NCBI GenBank assembly: GCA_016647705.1
Contig: CM028332.1
Coordinates: 28,587,300-28,651,299, forward strand
Source: Eucommia ulmoides
Lineage: Eukaryota > Streptophyta > Magnoliopsida > Garryales > Eucommiaceae
Direction of reading: 5' to 3'
Length of the DNA: 64,000 nucleotides
The stretch's first letter is position 1; every line of letters starts with the position of its first letter. The notes beneath the pieces were generated by a model. It worked only from the letters and a program-made list of their open reading frames with translations. It ran no database searches and had not been told where the DNA came from. Below are positions 23,632 to 35,904 of this stretch, piece by piece. The translations under genes were made by a program, and so were the position numbers.

Positions 23632-24197
23632 ATGGCATCTTCTTCATGGCCAATTCCCTCCTCTTTTGAATCAATCCAATATGAAATATAGCAGGAGATT
23701 GAACTGGGAGAACATTTTTGTGTTTTAATGATGCAAGCCAAGACTGCCACGGAAGACCACCCTCGTCTGCTTGCCTTAGATAAAGCTACCGCTGTTTTCT
23801 CTGCCACAGAAGTGGTATACTTGGAGTAATCTCCTACCTTCATGAACTCAGGGATGATCTGAGGAAGTTTGAAAGGAGCAAACGTGATTTAGCAGTTGAT
23901 TTCTACTACCACAAGCTCTTCACAGACACCGTTAAGGCGAAGCGAGATAAGCTCCTAGAGAATAATGAAGTGAAGAAGGCCAAGATACGAGATTTGATCA
24001 ATAAGCTCAATAAATATGTGGAGCATGCCTTCTACTTCTCCAACTCAAATTCTGATGATCTGGGTTCGCCTACTTCTCCTGGGTTGGAACAAAAACCACT
24101 CTCAGCCCCGGTTGTAATGAAGAATTGTTTTTTTCTTCGTTTTGGAAAAAATAGTCTTTTCCATTCTTGTACTTATTTTCTTTTTATTTTTTTGTAG
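23632..24197 (+). pseudogene. Opposite-strand gene 2 of element E (charged, coiled-coil-like)
   Basis: A start at MASSSWPIPSSFESIQYEI is followed by a charged region with residues such as KAKIRDLINKLNKYVEHAF. It resembles no domain I can name. The composition (K, E, D, L) suggests a helical or coiled-coil protein. It has its own TATA-like motif upstream and is separate from gene 1, so the element may have carried two opposite-strand genes. It is broken. Confidence 0.45.
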
Positions 24198-24615
24198 CCA
24201 TGTTCCCTCTTTCTTCGTTTGATAATAATATAAAAATATGGGGTTCTTGATCTTGTTAGGTGTTGTGTTGTTGATTGTTGACTGTTTGCATTTGTGTTAC
24301 CCTCCTGTCTGCCCTCCTTTATAACGTGATTAGAAATCTAAACTAGTTATGAATTAATGTTTAGACTTTATGCAGTAAGAAAAAGACCTAGTCATAATGA
24401 TCAGCATCACAACAAGTAGGTAATCAAATATCTCATCATAAAATCAACATTCTCTCCAGATATTATCCAGTCTTGAACTCATCACTTAAATAAGTTTTCT
24501 GGATTTTTTTTTTTTTTTTTTTTATCTTGAACGAGTTAATAGTGTTGACAACAAGAAACTCATGGAAATTTGCAAGAGTTTATGTTGATTCTTAAACCAA
24601 CACTGACTACCCTTA
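24198..24615. other. Non-coding stretch of element E before insertion C
   Basis: AT-rich, with a poly(T) run of about 20 near 24505-24525. It continues after element C at 29681. No gene is seen. Confidence 0.5.
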
Positions 24616-24620
24616 GTCTG

Positions 24621-26245
24621 TGGTGGCCGTTAAATAAGCGTTACTACTTTCACCGCAAGCATAAGGATCAAGTTTTAGTATAGTGGACCTTTTGGTCGGG
24701 TATCGTATCCACAAGGATTGATGTTGTTACTATCGAGTATCGCGATTGTCATAATCTAATTTTATCTACGCGCTAAAAATAGAATTTAATTTAATACTAA
24801 TACTAAACTAAAATACTAATTAGGTTAACTATACTATAAATACTAATTTGAGATTGTTTAGGGGAGTAGATTGCCTAGGAATTAACTTTATTTACTTAAA
24901 TGCGTTTGATTTTGATTTAGTTAACATTAACGGCGTTCGGCGTATCCGACAATCTCAGTTCGTAAACTCCCTCGCCACCTCTTCTGAGTGTAAGACGGGG
25001 GAATACGTAACTTCGTGTCAATGCTGAAGTCCCCCTCAATGTCTTAACGACTCTAGGTCACCTGAGTCTCGCCCCAACATCATCGATTGCACACTTTCTA
25101 ACGCCCTCCCGGGTCGTTAGATTGTCTTGTTGTGTTAACCCTAGTCCGAATCCAGGGTTACCTCTCCCAAGTGTCAAACCCTGTATTCTAAATATATCTA
25201 AACTAGCATATAATCATAGAAAACACGGCAACACAATCAACATACGAAGAACAACCAAAAACGAAACATAAATTCAACCAAAACTACATTTTCATAAATA
25301 ATACGTTAATCCCTATTTCAATCCATGTTTAACTCATGGCCCTAACCATTTATACAATGTAAAACAAGCTAAACATGCTTAGCAACTACCAAAATGAAGA
25401 AAACAAAGAGAAGAAACGAGTGACTTAGCCTATATCTGAAGAATTGGCACTAGAACTGTTAAATGATCGCTGTCCTCTTCATCCTCCACCTCAGGTTGAG
25501 AGCTCTCCCTCAAAAATCCCTAATCCTACTCCTAAAATATGGCCTAAGGCCTAAAAGGCTGAAGAGGAGGGAAGATAGGAGGATAGAAGGGATTAAATAG
25601 GCCAAAAATTATCTCCAAAATATCTATTCTGCACAGAGGATTTCACCTAGGCAAAGAAAACTTCAACTAGGCGAAGTTCGGTCGGTTAACTTTCTGCCAA
25701 ATTTTCACCTAGGCGAAGGAAACTTCACCTAGGCAAAGTTACTGCAGGTTTACAATTTTGTTTTGACTGTAACTTATTCATCCGAACTCTGATTGAGGTG
25801 ATTCAAAAATCTATGGAAATATAAGAGAAGGATCTACAACTTCCATGTTTTGAGTGTTTCCAAAATTATATTGAATCATAGTCCAAAATATCCTTGAAGT
25901 TACAGCACCTTTATCGGCTTTGCAGTTTTGGTGACCGCCTAAGCGAAGAAGTAGGCGGTGAACTTGGAAATGTTCTTAGCAATCTTCACAGCCTAGGCGG
26001 AGGTCTGGATGCCTAGGTGGTGGGCTTCTTTAACAATGTTGCCTCCTTGCTCATTTATCCACCGTAACTTCGTCCGCTTTGGTTCGATCACATCGTTTTC
26101 GCTCCGATTTCATACCTTTTCACCCCATGCACCTATTTTAATACAAAAAAAATAAAAACATATTTAAACATATAAAAATAACTATAAACGTACTCAAAAA
26201 TTAATAAATTTGGATTGAAAATACATAGGTAATTTACACCTATCA
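24621..26245 (-). repeat. 3' LTR of element C
   Basis: 1625 bp, starting TGGTGGCC and ending CACCTATCA on the plus strand. Palindrome modules at about 25637-25745 are built on CACCTAGGCGAAG-like cores. Confidence 0.9.
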
Positions 26246-27832
26246 AATACCCCCAAACTCAGAATTTTGCTAGTTCTCGAGCAAAACACTCACACAATAC
26301 AAGAAAGTATACAAACTAATTACGAAATGAAAAACTACAAACGAAAAACTTTAAAAACAAAAATGTGTAAGTTTTGATTATCATCTACCAGTCGAAATCT
26401 TTTTTCCCTCATCGACTCCTAATCCTATCAAGTTCAAGCATAAATCACACCATGTGGTGTTATAGAATTTCAACGTTCAAAAATAGTAAGTGTCATTCTA
26501 GATCCTGTTTAAGTGTGTGTGATTAAACTCAAATATATTATTATTTATTGATTAGATGGGATTATCCCTAAATAAAGATCATGACTAAAACCTTTAAGGT
26601 ATAGGGAATCCATATGCCTGACCTAGGATCTATTCTCCACTAATATAGGCTCGGAGGTTCATGAAGATCACTAGGGCTTGGTTCGGTTTTGGAATAATGG
26701 CCAAGGGTATTTTGGAATAGAAAATAGGTTAACGTCGTTAACTTAACGTTACTTGAGGCACATCGCTTGGCACTCTCACACTCGAAACCCTATAGTTTAA
26801 TTAGAAACAACCCTGAACAAACATTTAAGAACGTTGGACTCACTTGTCATGTCAAAAAGAAACTATTTTTTTTTAACACACCCCCAAACTCATTCGATTT
26901 TCTACAATTTTAAGAGTGCGCAAAAATGATTAAGTAACACACCCAAAACGTATTCGAATTCTTATAACCTTAGGAATGTGCAAACAATATGAACAACAAA
27001 CGACAAGCGAGTACTCGAATACCAAACCAATTAGAATTTTGGCCTAAACCCAACCGCTCACATCAAGTAGCGAAATGCTAACTTGATTTACTCAAATTGT
27101 GCCTTCAGTTTAGTAATGTGGGTTAAAAAAAAGTTCAATTGGCTATGGTATTTGTTAAGTATTCAGAATTGAAAAGGTTTTTAGGCTTCGACAGGGTAAC
27201 AAAGGGTAATGATTCATCAAGGTAAGCTTAAATGGCTCAAGCAATCAAATGAATGCCTAAATCATATCTCCTAAACAACCTCGCCTAGGATTTTGCCTCG
27301 AATTTCCTCCAAATCAAGTTCTAGAATCCCTATTGTCATAAAATTAAGTGAAGGATAATTGGTTTCAAATCAATTAGATAGTGCTATACTGAGTTTACGT
27401 GCTCGTGCATTTAGGATCCACAATAACTTTTACTAAGATGATACGTCAAGCACACAGAACACACATGAATGAGTTTTACGCTCGACCTCAAAACAATCAG
27501 GGGACAAAATCATCATCAGGTATAGGCCCAGATGACGTCAAAACTTAGCACAAAACAACAACTAAACTAAACAAACTAATCCTAAACAAGCATGCAAATG
27601 ATAAAAACAGTAAAATTTAACTAAAAACATAAACCCATACTAAAACATACTACACATCACCACCAACTTAATATAGGTGATGTCCAAAATAAGCCGTCAG
27701 TGATCCTAATGACAGTATATAGCATGATATTGAAGACGGGATTTAGAACACATACCTGGGAGGCGAGAGGATCTCGCTCCGACTCAAATTGACGGAGATG
27801 TATCTAACTTATTTGTGACCCTAGGTTTCTTT

Positions 27833-27847
27833 CCAAGAAGCGCTTGG
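27833..27847 (-). other. Conserved hairpin (element C)
   Basis: CCAAGAAGCGCTTGG: the same CCAAG/CTTGG arms as at 1425-1439, retained although gag is missing here. Confidence 0.5.
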
Positions 27848-28048
27848 TTTAATGTCCTCGGCCTAACACATTCCCTCAAGACTGGCAAGATATTCAATGA
27901 TCGAACCGCAAGAGCACCTGTAGATCTAACATCTTTAAGCATCCTGCCGGAAACAAAAACAAAACTACAAACGAAAATTATATACAAAAATGCCTAGATT
28001 AAAATCAAGTTATTTACTCCCAATATCAAAAGTAACACTCCTTCCAAT

Positions 28049-28065
28049 CCCCGATAATGGCGCCA
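28049..28065 (-). other. Element C primer-binding site (tRNA-Asp type)
   Basis: CCCCGATAATGGCGCCA on the plus strand; three differences from the tRNA-Asp 3' end. Confidence 0.85.
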
Positions 28066-28071
28066 AAAACT

Positions 28072-29675
28072 TGGTGGTCGCTAAATAAGCGCTGCCACTT
28101 TCACCGCAAGTGTACGCATCATGTTTTAGTATAGTGGAACTTTCGGTTGGGTATTGTATCCACAGGGATTGGTGTTGTTACTATCAAATATCGTGATTGT
28201 CATAACCTAATTTTATCTAGGCGCTAAAAATGGAATTTAATTTAATACTAATACTAAACTAAAATACTAATTAAGTTAACTATACTATAAATACTAATTT
28301 GAGATTGTTTAGGGGAGTAGATTGCCTAGGGATTAACTTTATTTACTTAAATGCGTTTGATTTCGTTTTAGTTAACATTAACGGCGTTCGGCGTATTCGA
28401 CAATCTCGGTTCATAGACTCCCTCGCCACCTCTTCCATGTGTAAGACGGGGGAATACGTGACTTCCTGTCAATGCCGAAGTCCCCCTCAATGTCTTAATG
28501 ACTCTAGGTCACGTGAGTCTCGTCTCAACGTCATCGATTGCACACTTTCTAACGCCCTCCAGGGTCGTTACATTGTCTTGTTGTGTTAACCCTAGTCCGA
28601 ATCCAGGGTTACCTCTCCCGAGTGTCAAACCATGTATTCTAAATATATCTAAACTAGCATATAATCATAGAAAACACGGCAACACAATCAACATACGAAG
28701 AACAACCAAAAACGAAACACAAATTCAACCAAAACTATATTTTCATAAATAATACGTTAATCCCTATTTTAATCCATGTTTAACTCATGGCCCTAACCAT
28801 TTATACAATGTAAAACAAGCTAAACATGCTTAACAACTACCAAAATGAAGAAAACAAAGAGAAGAAACGAGTGACTTAGCCTATATCCGAAGAATTGTAC
28901 TAGAACTGTTAAACGATCGCTTCCCTCTTCATCCTCCACCTCGGGTTGAGAGCTCTCCCTAAAAAATCCCTAATCCTACTCCTAAAATATGGCCTAAGGC
29001 CTTAAGGGCTGAAGAGGAGGGAAGAGAGGAGGAAAAAATGGATTAAATAGGCCAAAAAATATCTCCAAAATATCTATTCTGCGTAGAGGATTTCGCCTAG
29101 GCGAAGAAAACTTCACCTAGGCAAAGTTAGGTCGGTTAACTTTCTGCCGGATTTTCGCCTAGGCAAAGTTACTATAGGTTTGCAATTTTGTTTTGACTGT
29201 AACTTCTTCATCCGAACTCCAATTGAGGTAATTCAAAAACCTATGGAAAGCTAAGAAAAATATATACAACTTCCATGTTTTCAGTGTTTCCAAAATATGA
29301 TTAAATCATAATCCAAAATAGTCTTAAAATTACAGCACCTTTACCGGCTTTGCAGGTTTGGTGACCGCCTAAGCGAAGAAATAGGCGGTGAACTTGGAAA
29401 TGTTCTTAGCAATATTCATAGCCTAGGTAGAGGTTTGGACGCCTAGGCGGTGGGCTTCTTTCATAATGTTGCCTCCTTGCTCATTTGTCCACCGTAACTT
29501 CGTCCGCTTTGGTTCGATCACATCGTTTTCGCTCCGATTTCATACCTTTTCACCCCACACATCTATTTTAATATAAAAAGAATAAAAACATATTTAAACA
29601 TATAAAAATAACTATAAACTTATTCGAAAACTAACAAATTTGGATTAGAAATACATATGTAATTTACACCTATCA
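28072..29675 (-). repeat. 5' LTR of element C
   Basis: 1604 bp, the partner of 24621-26245 with divergence of several per cent by eye. It includes the perfect palindrome TTCGCCTAGGCGAA at 29092-29105. Confidence 0.9.
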
Positions 29676-29830
29676 GTCTGCAAGACTAGAAATTTACAGA
29701 TGGTGAACGGATTCTTCACTGCTCAGTATTGTCCAATGTTGGGGGCTGATCTGCTCTACTATCATTGTGCAAGTTGTGCTCCCCTAATTTCTTTAAGTAT
29801 TATGCGATTAAGCTGTTCTGATTTGATCAT

Positions 29831-30178
29831 GCTGAGTTGAAGTGCTCAATTTTAATGAGTAAACTGACATACTCTACTCAATAGTGATTGAGTAAGACAA
29901 ATCAACTCTACTCAATGCTGAGCTGAGTTGCTTAATTGAATTCGAAGCTAAGGTGCTTAATTTTAGTGAGTAAACTGACCTACTCTGCTCAATTTTTATT
30001 GAGTAAACTGATTAGCTCTGCTTATGTTGAGCTGAGGTGCTAAGTTTGGGCTAAGCTGAGAACCTCAGTTAGTGTTAAGAAGAGGAGCTCAGTTGGTGCT
30101 GAGCGGAGAAGCTCAATTAGTTCTGAGCTGAAGAGCTTAGTTGGTACTGAGATGAGATGCTCAGTTCCTATTCACTAA
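29831..30178. repeat. Degenerate tandem repeats around GCTGAG in element E
   Basis: Phrases such as GAGCTGAGTTGCTCAATT and GAGTAAACTGACCTACTCTG recur about every 20-40 bp, with near-palindromic CTCAGTTGGTGCTGAG forms. It lies between pol and the opposite-strand genes, where Tat elements are known to carry variable tandem repeats. Confidence 0.6.
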
Positions 30179-30359
30179 CTGTTGTAGGCATGAATAGAAG
30201 TGTAGCATTACAATTATAAACATTACAAAATCGATGAAGAGAAAATTTATTTGTTTTATTTATAGAGTGTATCTCGGAAAGAGATAAAATAACTTCAAAA
30301 CATTCAATGAAAGACAAAAATCAGAAAGTGAACAGAAATTCATACAAAATACTTGTGTA

Positions 30360-30879
30360 GATGAGAGATATTCCAAGGTATAGGGATCGCCACACTATCA
30401 AGATCTTCTTGCCAATAGGTTCGTAGTCTGTTTACCTTGGTAACTCGGTAAGGGCCTTCCTAGTTTGGTGCTAGCTTTCCCAAGCGAACTTCTAGGCGAT
30501 GAGGTATTATACTCCAAAGTACCAGGTCTCTTACGACGAAGTGCCATGGATAGACTGCATAGTTGAACATTCATGCCATTCTTGACTTGTAAGCTGCCAT
30601 CCTCATCAACACCTTGTTACGTATTTCTTCCAATTAATCAATTTATTCTCATATGAGTTCTTCATTCTCCACCAGATTGATTGTGTCATCTCATCTAGAC
30701 AGTATCCCTATCTCCACTGGAACAACAACTTTAGTTCCGTAAGTTATGGAGAAAGGTGTCTTCCCAGTAGTAGACGTTGGGGTAGTTCGATATGCCCACA
30801 ATACTTCTAAGGGTTCTTCCACCCACTTTTATTTGGAATTATCCAATTGTTTCTTGAGTGTTCCATGATGGAATGGATT
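30360..30879 (-). pseudogene. Element E integrase, C-terminal part
   Basis: The integrase joins element cDNA to the genome. The minus strand reads residues VLWAYRTTPTSTTGKTPFS (about 30680-30830) and, near the end of pol, IPIPWNI, both typical of Tat integrases. It continues at 35905 on the other side of insertion D. Broken fossil. Confidence 0.8.
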
Positions 30880-30884
30880 GTCAT

Positions 30885-32443
30885 TGTACGGTGAGCGTTT
30901 GTTACATACTCACGTATTGACTACTCGCAAGTGTACGAGGTCAAAGTTTTAGTATAATATGATCATTAAGATCGGGCATCGTATCCACAGGGATTGATTG
31001 TCGTTAGTATTGAGTACCGCGTTTATCATGACCTAACTTTATCTAGGTTAAAAATAAATGTATTTAATTAATTAATACTAATACTAATATAACCTAAATT
31101 AACTATACTAATATAATGAGATGTTTTAGAGGAAAGAATTGTCTAGGGATTAACTTTTGTTTACAAAAACGTGTTTAGTCTCGTTTTAGTTTATGTTAAC
31201 AGCGTTTGACTTGTCCGACAATCTCAGTTTGTAAACTCCCCTGCCACATCTCCCGAGTATAAGACGAGGGATATAACGCGACTTTGTGTCAATGAAGAAG
31301 TCCCCTTCAACGTCTTAACGACCCTAGGTCACATGAGTCTCGCCCCAACGTCATTGATTGCGCACAATCCAACTCATGACCGGGTTATTGGATCATTGCG
31401 TTGTGTTTACCCTAACCACAATCTCAGTTCTAAAACTTTCCCACCACCTCTCCAGAGTGTAAGACGAGGGAATACATGACTTTGAGTCAACGAAGAAGTC
31501 CTCCTCAACTTCTTAATGACCCTAGGTCACGTAAGTCTTGCCCCAACGTCATCGATTGGCATTATGTTTACTTTAGTCCGAATCCGGGATTACCTCTCCC
31601 GAGTGTCAAACCCCATATTCTTGATATATCTATCTAATCATAATAAACAAATAATACAAAAAACACAATCAAACTATGAAAAACAAACATAAACACAACA
31701 CCAAAATCATACGAATCTCATATTTATAAATATATTGTTAATCCCTATACAATCCACGTTTAACTAATGGCCATAACCATATTTACAAGAAAGTACGAGC
31801 AAAACATGCTCACAAAATCCTAGGTTAAATAAATAAGGGAAGAAATCAAAGAACTTAGCCTAGCCTGAAGATTTGTCGCTAAGAACCGTTCAACAATCGC
31901 TTCGCCGTCTTCTTCCACCTCGGGATGTGAGCTCCCCCTCTAAAACTTCTCTACCTACCCGTAGATATATTCTAAGGGGCTTAAATGGCCGGAGAGAGGA
32001 AAAGGAGAGGAGAGGAGAGGAGAGGAGAGGGGATTAAATGACAAAATATCTAAAAAATATCCTAAAAAATATCTAATTTGGTGTAGAGGTCACTATCGCG
32101 GCGGCGGGATTCACCGCCGTGGCGGTGAGTAGGTCGGTTAGTTGGTCGCCTAGGCGGTGAAGACAGCGGTGTACTTGGTTGACATCCTGCATTTTCACCG
32201 CCGCAGCAGAGGTCTGGACGTCGCGACGGTGGGCTTTTTTCAGAATATTGTTGCTTTGCTCGTTTTTCCACCGTTCTTGGTTCGATCTTATCGTTTTTAC
32301 TCCAGTTTCCTATCTTTTTACTCCACACACCTGATTTATATAAAAAGTATAAAAAATAATTAAAACATAATAAAATAAATATAAAAACTACTCTAAAACT
32401 AGCAAAATCGATTTAGAAATATGTAGGTAGATCACACCTATCA
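30885..32443 (-). repeat. 3' LTR of element D
   Basis: 1559 bp, starting TGTACGGTGAGC and ending CACCTATCA. It contains GC-rich modules (32112-32127, CACCGCCGTGGCGGTG) and a (GGAGA)n run at about 32005-32031. Confidence 0.9.
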
Positions 32444-34266
32444 AATACCCCCAAACTTGGAATTTTGCTAGTCCTCGAGCAAAATACACACACGAAAATG
32501 AAAAACACAATTGAATTAAATAACAAACAACCTAAAAACGATCTAAACATAATGACATTCGAGTTTTAAATTCTTCTAACGGCCTAGTCTTTTTTCCCTC
32601 AACAACCGCCAGTCATATCGAGTTCAGGCGGTAAAACACATCATGTGGTTCTAGAATTTCGACATGCAATAATAGTGAACGCCATTCTAGATCCTGTAAA
32701 TGTGTTTGTGCGAGACCCAATAATATGGGTATACAACGACCGAATTGGATTATCCACCAACGGAACTCATGACTTAGACCATATAGGACTAGGATTTCCA
32801 TATGCCTGATTGGGGTTCACTTTCCACTAATATAGGTTGAGTAGTTCATAGAGATCAGAAGGACTTGGTTCAGTTATGGAATATTTGGCCAAGGGTATTT
32901 TGGAATAGAAAAAGGGTTAACGTTGTTAACTTAACGTTACCCAAGGCTCAACGCTTGGCACATTCACTCTAGAACCCCCATAGATAAATTAGAAAACATT
33001 TCCGGACTAACATTTAAGACCTACGTACTCACTTGTCAAAAGAAACATATTTTTTTTTTAACGAACTACACCCCCGAACTTATTCGATTAGTATGATTTC
33101 ACGAGTGTGGTTAAAACGAAAGAAAAACGACACTCGAGTACTTGAATACCAAACCAATCCGAAGTTCTCTCTAACCCCAACCACTCACATCAAGAAGCAT
33201 TTGCAACTGCTAACTTGATTCACTCAAATTTGTGCCTTCGGTTAAGCGATAAAAGTTTGGAAAAAGATCAATTGGCCAGGGTATTTGTTTATGTGTTCAG
33301 AATTGAAATGTCATTTAGGCTTCGACAGGGTAACGAGGGATAAACATGTTACAAGGTAGGCTCAAAGGCTTAAGCGACAAAATGACTGCCTAAATCACGT
33401 CTCCTGAACTACCTTGCCTAGGATTTTGCCTCAAGCTTCCCCTCAATCAGGTTCTAGAATCCTTAATTTTTCATGAATTTGGCTAATCGATAATCATCCT
33501 CAATCAATTGAATAGAAATACATTGAGTCTATCTGCTCGTGCAAATTAGGATCTACAATAATTTTCACCAAAAGCATTGTCAAGGACATAAAACACACAT
33601 GCATGGGTATTACCCTTGATCTCGAAAACAACTAGGGGTAATATCATCATCGAGTAATGGCCCAAATGAACGCAAAATTCAGCATGCACAACAACAACAC
33701 AAAAATAAACACATTCTAATCTAAACAAACATGCAATACCGTAAAACAATAACACATACTAATATCGTACACATCACCGCCAAACTCAAAATGGACAGTG
33801 TCCTCAGCGAACCCAATCATCATTCTCAACATATGAAATTTAAGCATACTAACGAAGAGGGTTTATAACATGTACTTGGGAAGCGAGAGAATCTCGCCTT
33901 CGAATAATTTCGGCTATGATGGATTTAACTTATTTATGACCTTGGGTTTCCTCCCAAAAAGCGTGTGGTTTATATGTCCTCAGCCCGATATTTTCAAAAC
34001 ACCATCAAGCTTTGTGAGATTTTACTTTGTTCAGCTCGATCTTTCAACGACATGCCTCACTGACTTATGTGCATGGCGCCAACACTATAAATGGATCGGA
34101 ATCCCATTGAAAGTGATGCATCAATACTCGCTGATCTAACATCGTCAAGTACCCTGCATAAGAAATAAAAACAAAACTACAAAACAAAAAATTATATACA
34201 AAGGAAATGCCTAAAGTAAAATCAAATCATTTAGTCACAATATTACTAATAACTCCAAAACACAAT

Positions 34267-34283
34267 TCCCAGCAACGGCGCCA
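34267..34283 (-). other. Element D primer-binding site (tRNA-Asp type)
   Basis: TCCCAGCAACGGCGCCA on the plus strand. Confidence 0.85.
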
Positions 34284-34289
34284 AAAATT

Positions 34290-35899
34290 TGTACGGCGAG
34301 CTTTTGTTACATGCTCGCGTATTCACTAGTCGCAAGTGTACGAGGTCAAAGTTTTAGTATAATGTGATCTTTAAGATCGGGTATCGTATCCACAGGAATT
34401 GGTTGTCGTTATTATCGAGTACCGTGTTTATCATGACCTAACTTTATCTAGGCTAAAAATAAATGTATTTAATTAATTAATACTAATACTGCTATAACCT
34501 AAATTAACTCTACTAATATAATGAGATATCTTAGGGAAAAAAATTGTCTAGGGATTAACTCAGTTTACAAATATGTGTTCGATCTCAATTGACTTACATT
34601 CACGATGTTCAACCTATTTGACATGCTCAGTTCGTAAACTCCCCTGCCACATCTCCCGAGTGTAAGACGAGGGATATAGCGCGACTTCGTATCAATGAAG
34701 AAGTCCCCTTCAACGTCTTAATGACTCTAGGTCACGTGAGTCTTTCCCCAATATTATTGATTGCACACAATCTAACTCTCGAGTGAGTTAATAGATCGTC
34801 GCGTTGTGTTTACCCTATAGACAATCTCAGTTCGAAAACTCCCCCGCCACCTTTCTTGAGTGTAATACGGGAGAATACATGACTTCGAGTCAGTGAAGAA
34901 GTCCCCCTCAACGTCTTAACGACCCTAGGTCATGTGAGTCTTGCCCCAATGTCATCGATTTGTGTTATGTTTACTTTAGTCCGAATCCGAGGTTATCTCT
35001 CCCGAGTGTCAAACCCCGTATTCTCAATATATCTATCTAAGCATAATAAACAAATGATACGACAAATACAATCAAACTACGAAGAACAAACATAAACGCA
35101 ACATCAAAATCATACGAATCACATATTTATAAATATTTTGTTAATCCCTATACAATCCACATTTAACTAACGGCCATAACCGTATTTAAAAGAAAGCACG
35201 AGCCAAACATGCTCAAAAAATCCTAAGTTAAATAAATAAGGGAAGAAATCAAAGAACTTAGCCTAGTCCGAAAGTTTGTTGCTAAGAACCATTCAACGAT
35301 TGCTTCACCGTCTTCTTCCATCTTGGGATGTGAGCTCCCCCTCTAAAACTTCTTTACCTACCCTTAGATATATTCTAAGGGTCTCAAATGTCCAGAGAGA
35401 GGAAGAGAAGAGGAGAGGAGGGGGAATTAAATAGTAAAAATATCTCAAAAATATCCTAAAAAATATCTAATCTAGTGCAGAGGTCACCGCCGCAGCGGTG
35501 GGTAGGTCGGTTGGTTGATTGCCTAGGCGGTAAAGATAGCGGTGGACTTGGTTAACATCCTGCATTTTTACTGTCGCGGTGGTGGATCTCACTACTACAG
35601 CGGTGGACGTTCATTAAGATAAGCTATTCTTTGCATTTTCACCACCACGGCGGAGGTCTGGACATCGCGGCGGTGGGTTTTTTTTCAGAATATTGTCGCC
35701 TTGCTCGTTTTTTCACCATTCTTCAACTGTTCTTGGTTCGATCTTATCATTTTCGCTTCAGTTTCCTATCTTTTTACCCCACACACCTGATTTATACAAA
35801 AATTATAAAAACTAATTAAAACATAATAAAATAAATATAAAAACTACTGTAAAACTAACAAAACCGATTTGGAAATATGTAGGTAGATCACACCTATCA
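34290..35899 (-). repeat. 5' LTR of element D
   Basis: 1610 bp, the partner of 30885-32443. Palindromic modules include CACCGCCGCAGCGGTG at 35485-35500. Confidence 0.9.
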
Positions 35900-35904
35900 G
35901 TCAT

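Larger units (their letters stand above)
24621..29675 (-). mobile_element. Element C: complete non-autonomous LTR element, tRNA-Asp primed
   Basis: LTRs at 24621-26245 and 28072-29675 flank a 1.8 kb interior and are bracketed by the perfect five-base duplication GTCTG (24616-24620, 29676-29680). The primer site (28049-28065) is a slightly diverged tRNA-Asp type, and a polypurine tract follows the left LTR. The interior shares conserved islands with A and D but lacks the gag-like region: the sequence passes directly from the leader to the post-gag hairpin area. It is structurally whole and carries no protein gene. Confidence 0.9.
30885..35899 (-). mobile_element. Element D: complete non-autonomous LTR element, tRNA-Asp primed
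   Basis: LTRs at 30885-32443 and 34290-35899 enclose a 1.85 kb interior. A perfect five-base duplication GTCAT flanks it (30880-30884, 35900-35904). The primer site at about 34267-34283 matches tRNA-Asp with one or two differences, and a polypurine tract lies at 32444-32458. It inserted into the integrase region of element E. The interior keeps the islands shared with A and C but no gag or pol. LTR differences of roughly a tenth in the compared part suggest moderate age. Confidence 0.9.
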
